Source of the DNA: Capniomyces stellatus
Taxonomy: Eukaryota; Kickxellomycota; Harpellomycetes; Harpellales; Legeriomycetaceae
NCBI GenBank assembly: GCA_001661515.1
Contig: LUVW01000002.1
Coordinates: forward strand, 627,850 to 691,849
Direction of reading: 5' to 3'
DNA length: 64,000 bases
Under the pieces are notes generated by a model. That model was not told the DNA's origin. It did no database searches and was given only the letters and a program-made list of their open reading frames with translations. This document shows, one piece after another, positions 12,517-24,690 of this stretch (its first letter is position 1; each line of letters opens with the position of its first letter). A program made the position numbers and the translations under genes.

Positions 12517-15500
12517 CTAAAGAATTAACGTATGTGGGTTGCTGGAATTAAAAAAGCTAAAAATCATTCGGGAGACCGTTTTCCCTATTGGTCTTTTGCC
12601 ATAGCCCCTGCCCGTATCAACCATTAAATCAACCAACATATCTTTGGCAGCATCGATGTTGGCATTACTTTGAACCAACTTAACAATCGCGCTTTTATAG
12701 CTCTGAGAGTCAAGCTGGGAGTCAAGCTGAGAGTTATTTAGCAAACAGGGGATTTCTTCTGGAATACCAAAAGGAAACGAGTCTCTAATCCTGGCATACC
12801 ACGCCCGATACAGCGTCTCTATTGTTGGATACTTTGCCACCACTGACTGGGCAACGTATCGTGTGACTTTGGGAATGTTCTCCAAAATATGAGAGAAGGT
12901 GGAGCTTGCTCCTTGGCCTGACCTGATCGTTGAATAATCTATGTTTAGTCCATTGGGAAACAGTGTATTGATGCTCAAGTTGGCATGGTGTTTCTCGATA
13001 GGACTGTATGCTATGTTTGTTGTAGCCTGTACTAGAAATCTTATAAATTCACTGGTGTCGTTGATGTCAAGAAAAAAATGTGCATTGGGATGCTCCAATT
13101 CTAGCAGCAGGACGGCATCCTGTATTTCTGTCGAAGAAGCAAGCCTTTTGCCAATAGTTACGGTTTTTAGGCTTGAATTCGGCTTGCACTTTGTTTTGGA
13201 ATTGACTTTGGAGCTTGCTTTATTTTTTGCACGTTGTTTAGACATTAGAAAAGAGTTGCTGCTTGAGTCGCTATTGTCGCCACCAAGTTCGCTACTCAAA
13301 TCAGAATTTACACATGGAGTATCAGAATCCAAAACTTCAAAAGAGTTTGTGCCAAAGCTGTTGAGTCTTAGTTGTGGGTGGCTAGGCGGAATGTCGGTTC
13401 TGATTTCGCTTTGCAAGGATTTTGCAGATCTGGACTCTGCTTGTTTCATTGACTGGGCAAATTTACGCGCAGCGGTAGTTTTGAGTTTTTTTATATAGCC
13501 ATCAAAATCAAATATAATGATAAACAGCTTTGAGCACCCAAGCTTAGTATATAGGCTATCAACCAACAGCGAGGTTTCTACACTCTCGTCTAGTATAAGA
13601 TCTGAGAACTCCTCACATGAATAAACGACTATCGCAGAGTCTACTATCTCTGACTTTTTAACTTCAGAGGGCACAAATATAGAATCTTTTGAGTTGTATT
13701 CAAGGCTAACACTGCGCTTCCATCGTATCGCACCATTGCAGGGCTGCTTAGAAACCACGTAACCCAGTTGCGAATTCCCCAAACCCTCCAGAATAGGGTT
13801 ATTTAGACTCGCTTCCAAATTGAAATCCAAATCCTGACTCTGACCCTGTTCCTGAAACTGACCCTGGTCCAATCTCCGCTTCATCCCTGAGTCCGATACC
13901 CCAGAATTGTCGTTATTTTCATTGCTGCTATTGCCACTACTTTCTCCGCTTGAGCAAACACCGCCGATTTTTGCACTTTTTTTCGATTTCCTGGATTTTT
14001 TATAACAAACAATGCGAAACACTACAGGATCAATTTCAATCGTAATGCTTTTTAGAAGCAAGGATTTCAGGTTCGACTTTGCATTAATATTTTCCACCTC
14101 TCTTTGCTTAGCCCTCTCCTTCTCCAAGTTTTTCTATTAAACAAACAAGCAGTTCAGCAAATGTCAACAAAAAGCACAACACCAATGGAAAAAAAAAAAA
14201 AAACCAAAGTCAACGCCAAACAATGTTATAAAAATCCGTTACAGGTTTGCTTATAAATAACGAAGAGTTGGCTTGGCCAAAGTTAATATCAGGCCCGATT
14301 ACATTACCAACAAAGTAATTTGCTAATCCTTCTGCAATTGATTACCTTTTCAGCCAACCTTTTGGATTTTTCAGCTTCTCTGGCCAACCTAACGGTTTCT
14401 TTATCAATGTTTTTCTGGAAAGACCGAGTCGACAACGTTTTCAAACCGCTCTTATCAGCTTTTTTGGAACTCTAATTAAATAAATATCAACTGGTTAATC
14501 ATCAACACGCATTACCATGGCTGGCTAAGACACAGCATTAGACCCACTCAATGTACACACACTGTTCCGTATTTCTCAATTAAATTATTATGGGGTTTAG
14601 TAAACTTACTTGACCAAACTTTTCTTTAAACAATAACATCTCCTTTGAAGTGGGAAGAGACCCTGATCGGCTTGATATTAGCGTAGGGGTGGGTAGTTTG
14701 CTGTGACTTGGCATCACTGCCTCGTTTCGGGTGGCACCGTGGTCACCTTCGTCACTTTCGTTTGACGACGAGGACGAAGTAATAACCGAAAACATCATGC
14801 TTTTGTATTTGTTAACAATTTTCGACACTGGTGAACGAGGACAAGCGTCGTTTTTAAACCCACTGGTATTGCTCCCAAAGCCATCAGCACTAAGGTCAAT
14901 TGGCCCAAGTTTATCCAAACTATCTCCTGAAACTCTGCAGTCAGTTGGGCTGTCGGTAGGAGTTCTAAATTCAAGATTCCCAAAAGCACTCAAGCTTTTC
15001 TTGTTCAACATCCCATAACGATCTGCTGGTTCTAGTCTATCTTTAATCCGCTTACCGCCCTTTTGAGAGCCTTCGGTTTCAAGCAACCTTTTGTTCCTAC
15101 TCACAAAGTTGTTAATAAGGTCTAAATCATCCCCACATAGCTGTCCATAGCTATAGTTATAGTCGGATTTTGGTGGCTCGTTTAGCTCTGTGCTGTTTTC
15201 CAAATTTGCATCGTCCAGTTCTATTATTTCTATACTTGGACCATTGTTGCTCCCTGTAGAGTTAAGCATCTCGCCATTACTTATATAATCCAAGTCATCG
15301 TGTATATAGTCAAAGTTGATTGAGTCGCTTTGGAAATGGTGCACAGCTTCAGGGGTACAGTCCGGATTTGTAGTTGCGTCAAGACTTTCGTCCAGCTTGG
15401 TCACAGATAAGCTGTTGCTATCATTTTCCGCAAACGCGTATAGACCACTATCTTCGTTGACATAATCAATTATATTTGGCTCGTGGTCGACTGATACATC

Positions 15501-16382
15501 TTCGTAGCAACTGCTCAAATGAGCAGTGTTGGTGTTCTGGCTAGAATCCCTGTACTCAGCGTAGTGGTTTTCTTCATCAAGCACACTCTCTATTGCCACG
15601 TAGCTATCGATATCAGCCGAGTCAGACGTATTAAATATCGCAAGTTTGTGGCGTATTTCTGAGCCAGCTGAGGATCCCAAATAGCCGACCCTTTGCCTTC
15701 TCACTGTGCTTGGCTGACAAATGTCAGTTTCTAAAAATATTCCATCGCTATTATCGGTTCCAAAGTCGCTCTCAACTGTATTTTGATTCGAGTCACGTTG
15801 TTCGGTTGGCAAATCCGCTGCTAATACCTTTTGGTAATTGCCTGAAGACCCTCCAATAATCTTATCTACCTTTTCCAATTCACTTGCTTCATATTCAAGT
15901 GCGTTCTCGTAATTAGAGTTGCTGCTTGAAAGTAGCACGACATGCGATTCCACGCTACTTTTACTTTTTCCCGATTTATCTTTAGTATAGCCTTTTTTGC
16001 TGGTATCGGTAATACCCAAACTCTTTGGTGCTTCTCTGATTATAGGTGTGCCCGCTTTGTTAAGCTCATCTTTTATCACGCCATATTCTTTCTTATATAG
16101 ACTGCTGCCATAATATTCTTCTAGAAAATCTCTTGATTCGAGTATAATTGATTTCTGCGAGCTACTAAGCTCTTCTACGCTTTCGTTTCTTGATGAATTG
16201 CCAGCAATATTCAGGCTATCGTTTCTGTCTTTCCTTAATGTTTGCATGGGCGAGGGTGAATCGAGTATTATTTCAACTTTTTCGCTCTTGGAAGGATTTA
16301 TGAATCCCATTGTATCTTCTGCCTCGCTGCTTGCGTACCCGCTTGAGTACCCTTTGATTGAATTTGGCAATTGTTTCCTCAT
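12517..16382 (-). CDS. EME1: EME1-like subunit of Mus81 crossover-junction endonuclease
   Basis: Predicted partner of Mus81 in resolving branched DNA such as stalled forks and recombination intermediates in the nucleus. Three exons (16382-14610, 14471-14346, 14133-12517) give about 1,171 residues. Residues 1-590 are Ser/Asp/Asn-rich and disordered. Exon 2 and the start of exon 3 form a charged helical segment. An ERCC4-nuclease-like fold follows: ITIEIDPVVF, a WKRS strand, IVVYSCEEFSDLI and LFIIIFDFDGYIKKLK; then SSTEIQDAVLLLELEHPNAHFF, the helix with VAKYPTIETLYRAW, and a final helix-hairpin-helix with RPIGKTVSRMI. As in known EME1/Mms4 proteins the catalytic ERKxxxD motif is absent, so this is the non-catalytic partner. 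It is roughly twice the usual length because of the N-terminal extension. A large disordered insertion also splits the nuclease fold. Confidence 0.85.
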
Positions 16383-17273
16383 TTTTTTCGCTATTTTGTT
16401 TGTAAGGTACTCTAGTCTAAAGTACTTCTCTAGAAAGGTTTGTGTGTTATTCCGGCAATAACACCACTGTCGGTTTAAACACTTTCCCGAGCTTCAACAG
16501 CAAAAGTGGACCAATGTATACGTGTTGTAGATCTACTGTTACCAAATATCTCTAGTGTTTTATATTACAAGTGTACTGAATTCATTCTTTTGACGTTTTT
16601 TTTCACCTTTCCTTGACTGTTTTCGTTTGTTTTGTTTTTAATTTAATGAGCTGAATATTTCCAACTTGATTTAGCTTTTACTTTTTAGTTGCTAGTTTCG
16701 CCTGTATCATCTTCAAAAGCAGCAACAAAGTCTTTTGCAACGCAACTAACACGATGCTATTGGTTTCTCCAACGCTCTGAAATTGACCTATTACTTTTTT
16801 TCTCATTTCTAGTTTCATCCAGTTATCCTAAAAAAAAATTAGCGATATGGTAAAAATCGGAATAAAGTTTAAGCAACAAAAATTGATTAAAATCGCGTAT
16901 TATTCTCCCAATGGATGCACTTTGTATTTCGTCATAACCAAATAATCGCCTTTTACTATTAATATTGAAATTATATAACTGAATTTTGAATTTATACTGT
17001 AGTAACGATCAAGCTTTACAACTGGTTTTATTCACGATTTAACAAAAAAAAAAAAATTTGCGGCAAAATTTTCTTTAACGAGAAACAATTACCAAACCAG
17101 TCAAACAAAAGACAAGCTGAAATAAAATACTTGCAAAACCAAGCTGTGCCACCAATATCAACTTTGTCAGTATAAATATTCTATATGTATATTTCCAGTT
17201 TAAACACATTATTGTTTATAGTACCTGATTAATACCAATTATAGCAAATAAAAAAAAATAAAGAGCTTAATTG
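16383..17273. promoter_or_regulatory. Divergent promoter region of EME1 and SLC35F-like genes
   Basis: About 890 bp separate the start codons of two genes transcribed away from each other, so both promoters must lie here. The sequence is AT-rich with poly-A/T runs (for example near 16830 and 17044) and no convincing open frame. No specific factor site can be named. Confidence 0.5.
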
Positions 17274-18746
17274 ATGAGCGTAAACACAAAATACACTGAA
17301 GAAAATCCGGTGATCGAAGAGCAGCGGGGTTTAGACCTTGAGCTTCAAGACCAAAAAAGCAAAAGAGATTTCGAGTTTCTAGACAAATTTAAGTATGGAC
17401 GATTGATTTTTGCAATACTGCTGGGCCAGCTGTTGTCGCTATGCATTTCCGGAACGTCTGTTGTGACGCAGAAACTCTCGACAGACTACAGCTTTAATCT
17501 TCCAACCATGCAATCCTTTTTTGTATATGTGGTGTTAATGTTGGTTTACTTGCCATTCACTTTAATAAAGGATGGCAGAAAATCGCTCGCGTACCTGAAA
17601 AGAACATGGTATTGGTGTAAGAATAACATACATTGAAAAATATATCTATTTGTACATGTATGTTGAATTTTCAATGCCATGATATTGATGTTTTAATATA
17701 TGTGTTTACCCATGTTGCTTTAGACCTTTTGCTTGCGCTTGCGGATGTAGAAGGGAACTTCTTTGTGGTGAAAGCATACGAGTACACCAACATACTATCA
17801 GCCTCTTTACTAGACACCTGGACTCTGCCATGCGTGGTGGTTTTGTCCTTGATTTTTTTGCGTGTCCGTTATAAGCTTGTTCAGTATCTATCGATCCTTA
17901 TTTGTTTGGTCGGAATTGGGGCAATGATAAAACTCGACTTTGATTCGAATGGTGCGGGTATAGGCTCAAATCCGGTGCTGGGCGATATATACATGATTAT
18001 TGGCTGTTCGTGCTATGCTATTTCAAATGTGTTGGAAGAGTATATTGTAAGAGTCAGGCCTACATACGAAACTATTGCTTTCCTGGGCACGTTTGGCACA
18101 ATTATCAATGGAATACAAATGTAAGAAATAAAGCTTTATCAACGCTTTTTTTTCGTGCCTTTTTTATACTCCTTTTATGCCTTTTACCTCATACCTTTTG
18201 CTTTTAGACAATCGTTGTCGTCTAAGTTACAGCCAGCGTTCAACTAAAGTTTTTAATCTTTTCATGTTTGCATTTCTAACTTGGCTGTTTATTGCTTCCC
18301 AACTTTTGTAGGTTGGCACTGGAGCTTGATCAAATCAAATCCACCACATTCTCGGGGGAGATTATTGGGTTTTTATTCGCGTTCATTTTCTGTATGGTCA
18401 CTTTATACTCGGTTGCGCCAGTTTTATTCAAGCTGAACTCTGCCACATTCTACAATCTATCTATCCTCACAGCTGATATATACATCTTGATAATCAGCAT
18501 GTTTGTGTTTGAAATTAAGGTAAGTATAGCCGTTTAGACCTATTTGGACAGCCATTTAGACATAGTTGGACAACCGTTTTTTACTGAAGCCAAAATCTTG
18601 ACTCCTAACTGTATTTTTGTTGTAAATAGATTGGACCACTGTACGCTATACCATTTGTTCTGACAATGTTTGGCTTATTTTTATTCAACGTTGTACCACT
18701 CAGTGTTCCCGAAAAGATGAAAACCCTGCGAGGAATCCAAGACTGA
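17274..18746 (+). CDS. SLC35F1/F2/F6-type membrane transporter (DMT superfamily)
   Basis: Multi-pass transporter of the drug/metabolite transporter superfamily. Substrates of most SLC35F members remain uncertain. Four exons (17274-17616, 17724-18120, 18312-18519, 18630-18746) give 354 residues with consistent phases. Family landmarks: a cytoplasmic N-tail, GQLLSLCISGTSVVTQKLS in helix 1, LALADVEGNFFVVKAYEYTN at the start of exon 2 (the most diagnostic block), LLDTWTLPCVVVLSLIFLRV, and GDIYMIIGCSCYAISNVLEE. About ten hydrophobic helices can be drawn. The C-terminus (GIQD) is short and polar. The ATG at 17274 is preferred over the in-frame TTG just before it. Introns begin GTAAG and end TAG. 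Confidence 0.92.
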
Positions 18747-19122
18747 ATGTATACACGCCGCTTACTTCATCGACATTACCTCATTTATCACACGCTTTTT
18801 TTTTAATTTTTACTATAAGCTCCTAAATTCACTCTTAGAAAACCTTTGTTTGAAACGAATAACAACAGCGATCATGCCGAAAATGATTAGTATAGTGTTT
18901 GTCAGCCCAATTTAGAATAGCAACACAAGGACGTGTACATTTTCAAAAACAAAATAAAGAGGTTTAAGGTGTACAGGCAAATAAATGAATATTAAGGTTT
19001 ATAATAAATGTATAAGTTCAAAAAATATATATAAAGTCTACCATATAATAAATAAAATAGTAATTAGCATAAAAAAAAAAAGTTCATCGGGTTGAGTTGA
19101 GGTTAGTATAGTCTTGCTCGGT
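18747..19122. other. Convergent 3' region
   Basis: AT-rich spacer between the convergent ends of the SLC35F-like and KTR genes. Only A/T-rich runs that could serve as polyadenylation signals are seen. Confidence 0.5.
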
Positions 19123-20462
19123 TTAAAGTGGACGTATAATTTCTGTGTTTGGGATCAATTTCGTGAGCTCGTCTCGAGAGATGTCTTTGTTGTGTAAATA
19201 ATAAAAGTAGCAGTACGAGTCATAAACAGTAGGATCATCTTTTTTACAGCCTACACATTTCGAGGCCATTTCCTTTGGTTTAGGGCAGTGCGAATTCCCA
19301 ACATGATGGTAGCCTATTTCTTCAAACCAATGTATTTCACTCTTGTTCAACAGAAAAGCTGCCGCTGTAGAGCGAATAGGCGCATCGCCCCATCTTTCGG
19401 TGAATATCCCCCCTGCGCGTTCTATCCACTGCGAAAATGATTCGTAAGCCTCTGACCGCAAAAAGTTTAAGTCTACTATTTCAAAGTTGGACCAAAAATG
19501 ACACATGTTGTACTTGTTTTCATCATTGATCAGCCATTTTGCCATACTTTTTTCGGGCAAAAGGTTGGCGTTTTTTGCCACCCAGCCCTTTACTGCATCC
19601 CAAAACGTTTTGACTGTTTCGTAGTAGTCTGGTGGCGAGATTACAAAGCCATACTTGTACCCATTGTTTTTCATAACCGCAAACGGATCAATATCTAAAT
19701 TACAGTAATACTTTACACCAGCTTGTATTCTCCAATAATAGTCCAGGTTTCTTAATAGTGGGTGCTTGTGAATATAAAACGCATAGTACCTATTTTGCCA
19801 TCCAAGTTGGCAGGGTTTAGTGGTTTTCTGATTTGCAAAAGCACAAAATTTGGGCTACTGAGGCAAATATTTTGCAACAAATAAACATATTAATTGTAAT
19901 TATGAACTTACCTCGACATATATCTATAAGCTATGCTATCTCCACGGTAATATTTGAATTCTTCGCCCCCATACGCCTTGATAAGTTTTTTGGAATCTAA
20001 ATGCTCTGGAAAGCCCCAAAACTTGCTTGGAATTTTTCCGAAATACATTGGTGCCGTTGTCAAGTACATTAAGGAAATCTTGAAATCCTCAGTAAAATCT
20101 TCGTCATTTAAAAATATATAAGGGTAGCCATGCTTGTTGTTGAAGGTATCCTCAATCTCTCTAACAGTTTTCCTCATTTCTAGCCCATCCGAATTTCTTA
20201 CAATAGCCACAAAGGCTGCCCGTATACCGGTGGCATTAAAACCAAGAGCATCGGAATTGTTTTGGTCTAAACCAGTAATAGGCCAGTTGTCGTAGGGTGA
20301 AGGGCGTTCGTATTGCACATCTCTTAGCAAGTCTTTGGATTGATCTTTGGGGATATTCTCTGATCCTCTCGAAACAATTGCGTCATAAGTCCTAGAAGCA
20401 ATGTAAAATATACAGGTCGCCAAAACTAAATATAGTATAAATCTGGGCCTTAAAACGTACAT
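19123..20462 (-). CDS. Alpha-1,2-mannosyltransferase, KRE2/KTR/MNT1 family (GT15)
   Basis: A type II Golgi enzyme transferring mannose from GDP-mannose onto N- and O-linked glycans of secreted and wall proteins. Two exons (20462-19912 and 19789-19123) give 405 residues, usual for the family. A short cytoplasmic tail precedes a membrane anchor (residues about 8-24) and a stem. GT15 blocks: AAFVAIVRNSDGLEMRKTVREIE, YPYIFLNDEDF, YRYMSR joined by the splice to YYAFYIHKHPLL, DYYWRIQAG, and YNMCHFWSNFEI with the conserved Glu proposed as catalytic nucleophile. The GERW-like and HCP segments near the C-terminus are also present (FTERWGD, NSHCPK). The acceptor at 19790 was chosen because it restores the family alignment; a TAG further upstream would add an unaligned stretch. 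Confidence 0.95.
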
Positions 20463-22142
20463 TTTGATAAATATACTAATCTAAATCGGCTGGATTGGTA
20501 CTCCTACTTATTTTTTATCTTTTTTTATTTTTATCTTATTTTTTGCTAACGAAACTACCCAAGTATATTGGAAATGAGATATGACTATAGCTAAGGCGGA
20601 GCAATTTTTTTTTTTTTTTAACTTTTAATTGCTTTTTTTTTATTGAAAGAAAATGGTAGACAAACACTTTTTTTTTAATGCTGAATTTGGTTTATAAATT
20701 ATTCTAAAACCAAAATTTTAAGGTTGAGAAATACCTGGACTTTTTACTATTCCATCATTGTTATTGATATTCAACAAAATTTCCATAGTTTTACTATTAT
20801 CATTGCTATTGTTTAAACTCTAATTTGCTGAATTTTCTCTAGAAAAGACCAACAGTTTTGCTAAAAAAAAAAAAGATAAATGTGTTTAGAATCAATTAAT
20901 CGAATACTTATCAAGTCATTATTAATACCAATGTAGGGACAGAAACAAATCTTATATAACCCCGACTTGATTTTATAAGGTGAAGTTTTTTCTGAAAAAA
21001 AAACCCAACTAGATTGCTTATTCAAGCGCCTTCATAGCAAATAAAAGATCTGAGGGTTTGTTTTAACAAAATCTCGATACTTTGGTCAATTCGTATATGG
21101 AAATCAGACTAACGGTATGTGGTAATATGAACTTCAAGCTTGATTGAACCCTTGACCTAATTCGCGAGAAAAAACACATCCAAATAACACATAGCTTAAT
21201 GTAATGCTACTCTCCCTTCCTTCAAAAAAGTAAAGCTCGGAAGATAACCTGGTACATTGGTATGCTGTTCTTGTAATTGAACAGTATCAGGCCAAAACGC
21301 ATGAATGAAAGGAAAGCCGCTAAAATGTTATACAATGTACAAGATAAAAGAACTAGAAAACGCCATAGGCAATACAAAAAGTCACAATAGTGTTAAAACT
21401 ATCGATTTACAAGCGATAATGTTGGTAGAAGAAAAACAATTCAAGTCTCGCAACTAAAGACAATTAATCAATCAATTCACACAATTACAAATGCTTTAAT
21501 GGTTTAATCGGGCCAATTACCATTTATTTATTTCTTTTAGTAAAAGATTCGGATTAACACTTATAGCTCCCAGATTTGTTTGTAGATTTGTATCAGGGCT
21601 TCAATGACCAGTCTTATTTTAGTGTTATTAATACTTTTTTTTAATTTATTGAGATATTGATAATACTTTCTATCGAAGTTTTATTAACATAAACGTTAAC
21701 AATGACCCTGCCTTTTTTTATTAATTTCCTTTTTTTTACTTTATTATTAACTGAACTGCGATCAAAGCTTTATTTGCCTATAATATAAAAAACCACTCGG
21801 AGTTGGTGTGTATAGGTAAGGAAAAAGTAGGTCATTTGTGTTTATCAACATATTCAACTGTGCTGAATAGGAGTAGAGGGTATTTACACTTTATTCTCAA
21901 TTTCTAAATGAGTATATATAGTTTTTTTTTTTTTTAAAAAAAAGCAGTTTAAAATATAGTATCGCTATAAAACTACTGTAAACTTTAAACTGTTAGCTGG
22001 CGGATGCCTTATAATACGTGGTCTAGGGTTTGGGTATTTAGGTGGATAGCTAGTTTTATATAAAACCAAACTCTTCTACACGCAAAATGCCAATCAATGT
22101 AATTCAGGTTGACCACCACTATGCTGATTTATACGTACATGT
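20463..22142. other. 1.7-kb intergenic region
   Basis: Promoter side of the KTR gene and 3' side of BUD13. AT-rich with long A or T runs (20610, 20639, 21925). No open frame with coding character and no tRNA-like box pair were noticed. Confidence 0.5.
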
Positions 22143-23812
22143 TTACCAGTCACGAACACTGTATAGATACTTGTCAGTCTTAAGCGACTCGGAATTGCCT
22201 ATATGCTTATAGTAGTCGTTCTCGAACCCATTTGATCGATCTGTATGCACACAGTCGAGTAATCATACCAAAAATTAGTTTAAGCAAATGTGCACGTGTT
22301 GTTATATCCATTCAAGCGTGTAAATATATTGTACTACGTTATGTATTTGGTAGTTACCGACTCCGTCCCACCTATACCCGGGTTTTATTCCAAATCTGTT
22401 GGGTGGGGGATTGGGTCCTTTATATTCCGGATATTTGATTTTTGAGTGCTTTTTGGCTTTGCTACTTTCACTGGTTAGGAAATCTTTGGCAGGGTCATCC
22501 CAAACAACTTCTTTTCGCTTATGCTCAATCAGACTCTCATCGTCCCGATATCTGGCAAACGGCGCCGATTTTGCCAGTTCTATTTGCTTGATCTTTTCCT
22601 GTTCTTGCCTACGCTGCGTTAAGCCCTTTCCCCACTCCTTGTCGTTTATTTTCTTTTGTTCCTTGGCTTTGATTTTGGCTTCGTGCTTCAGCCTTTCAGC
22701 TTCAACATCAATTTTCCTTCCTGTTTTGGAATCTCTGTATACTGTTTTTGAGGAATCGTTTGGGCTGGTTGGCTCTGCGCTTCCCTTCACTGCATTCCTT
22801 TTTCTTATTAACAAGTCTCTCTCATTATCCATATCTTTTTTAACTTCCTCCGCTGTCAACAATCCATACTTTCTTTCTGTTTTGGCATTGTGTATTAGTT
22901 CCTCAATCTTGTTTAAATCTTCCGAATTCGAGTCCCTGCTCCTTTTTAAATTTTTTTGGGATCCCGCCTTAATTCCTGTTTGCTCATCTGCAATCCTCGA
23001 TTGCTCAAGCTCTACATTTAAATTCCAACAATCAAATATAGCTGGCTTAGTATACCTGCATTCAATTTTTTAATCGATTTCTGCTTTTCCACACCATTTA
23101 CGCCAACAATCCCCTCCCCCCTTTTTTTATTGCGGGTCAACCTATTTTTTTTTATTGAAATATTTCCATCAGCTTTAACAGTTCCAACTTGTGCGAAGTT
23201 GGTAGGGATCATTACCTAGCATTTTCTTCTCTCTAACTTCTTCAATAAGTTCAGCACCGCTGTAAATAACAGGCATATCCTCCAAGCTGGATCTGTTATA
23301 ATCAAAATCCAAATTGCCTTCAGAATCTTCTCCTAAAATATTTGCACCCGTTGTTCCCACATTGACCCAGGAATTTGTTTTAAATTCCTTTTTTTTTGTC
23401 TCTATTTGGGAGTAACCGTTTTCTAAGAGAATAAATAAACAAAAGCAGAAACACAGCTTTAACGATCAACGCACTACCTTAGCAAGGAATTAACAATATA
23501 ACTTATTTATACCAATAAATAGAATGTATCAAATTTCTATGGAAAGAAGGTGATAATCAATCCAAAGCCAGGCCAATATCCCAATACTAGCCCAATCAAT
23601 TGTACTTTACCTGCACCAAAGGCCATTCCGCTAGTATCTAGATGCTTTGACTTGGACTTGGATTTAGTCTGTGTAGGAAAATCTTCATCATCGTGTATTG
23701 TTGTGCTAGAAAACTTTGGCTTTTTTTCCTGTTTGCTCTTTTTTCTTTTGTTGCTTTTGCTTGTGTCCTCGTCTCCGTACTTTGAATCTAGATACGATTT
23801 AAGCGAAGACAT
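22143..23812 (-). CDS. BUD13: BUD13, pre-mRNA retention and splicing (RES) complex subunit
   Basis: Nuclear splicing factor that with Pml1 and Snu17 forms the RES complex on activated spliceosomes. Proposed exons: 23812-23611, 23422-23216, 23187-23056, 23011-22358 and 22240-22143, giving about 430 residues with consistent phases. The N-terminus matches the family (MSSLKSYLDSKYG, then a Lys-rich stretch). The C-terminal half is unmistakable: TVYRDSKTGRKIDVEAER, WGKGLTQRRQEQEK, and GPNPPPNRFGIKPGYRWDGV joined by the last splice to DRSNGFE. The family usually ends with a Y-x-W-S-V-E-D-M type tail; here it ends YLYSVRDW. The second intron would be only 28 bases (23215-23188) and is the one uncertain junction. 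All others have good GT donors and TAG or CAG acceptors. Confidence 0.93.
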
Positions 23813-24258
23813 TTTTGCTACAAAGTATTGTGTTTCAGATACTAAAACGGATTGATTACAGTTTTAAAATTGGAAACTTAGTTTTAGAATTTAGAATTTA
23901 GAATTTAAAAAAAGTAAAATGAAGTGATAGATTTTGGCCAAACTCGCACCTTTTTTACTCTTTTAATTGTGACTTTTAACTTGTGAGCCCATTTTATTTC
24001 ATTTGCAAGTCTGCTTACTTTTAGACTTTTGTTTAAATCGATTTGCATAAAACAAATATTTAATCCATAAAACCCTTTAACTCATTTTCATAATCGGGTA
24101 TTGAGAAATACACCAATTGTTTGCTGTTACAAGAAATTTATTGTACTGATGCTGGCTTTAAGACTGTTTGAATTGATGCTATGTAAAAGCTAACTAGAAA
24201 AAAAATCAAAAAAGATAGTTAAAAGCACGCTCAGTTCCTAGTGATAGAGGCCACGGCT
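23813..24258. other. Short intergenic region
   Basis: Holds the BUD13 promoter and the 3' end of the LysM protein gene. A GAATTTA unit is repeated three times near 23885-23907. Nothing else recognised. Confidence 0.5.
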
Positions 24259-24690
24259 TTAAATACCCTTGTTCAATCTGTTGATAAGACAGTTTGATTG
24301 GCAGAATCTGTTGCAGTGAGTCTTGGAAGTACCGCAGAATCCCCATTCACTGCAGCATTGGTTGTCTGGGCAGACCTTGTTTCCGTCAGATTCAACTCCG
24401 CACTGTTGGAGAGGGTCAATAACAGTGAGTGGTGGTGCACCACCAGCAATGCAAATATCTACTCCAAATCTAATACGTCTGCATCCATGCCATTTTCTAG
24501 TTCTAACATTGAATGCTTCGATGTCTCCAGGACTGATCCCGTTACTGGCGGCAATTGAGTCGCAGGTGTCTCCCTTTTGGATTCTGTAGGTAGCGCATGG
24601 TGCAGGAGCATCAGCGGGTGGGGCGTCTTGTGCTGCTACAAAGGCAACTGAGCAGACTAGGCTTACAAGGTAAAAAAGGTTTGCTTTCAT
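24259..24690 (-). CDS. Secreted LysM plus chitin-binding type 1 (CBM18) protein
   Basis: A 143-residue, intronless secreted protein. Signal peptide about residues 1-20 (ending FVAAQ), then a Pro/Ala-rich linker, one LysM domain (about 32-80; YRIQKGDTCDSIAASNGIS and DIEAFN are typical) and one hevein-like domain (about 97-134). The latter has eight cysteines and the CCSEWGFCG core with the aromatic residues that stack on chitin. Both domains bind N-acetylglucosamine polymers, so the protein should bind chitin in the fungal wall or in a chitinous host surface. Known LysM proteins of fungi protect hyphae or mask chitin fragments; which applies here is inference. It is a diverged paralog of the gene at 26451-27215. 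Confidence 0.95.
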   Translation of the reverse strand: MKANLFYLVSLVCSVAFVAAQDAPPADAPAPCATYRIQKGDTCDSIAASNGISPGDIEAFNVRTRKWHGCRRIRFGVDICIAGGAPPLTVIDPLQQCGVESDGNKVCPDNQCCSEWGFCGTSKTHCNRFCQSNCLINRLNKGI

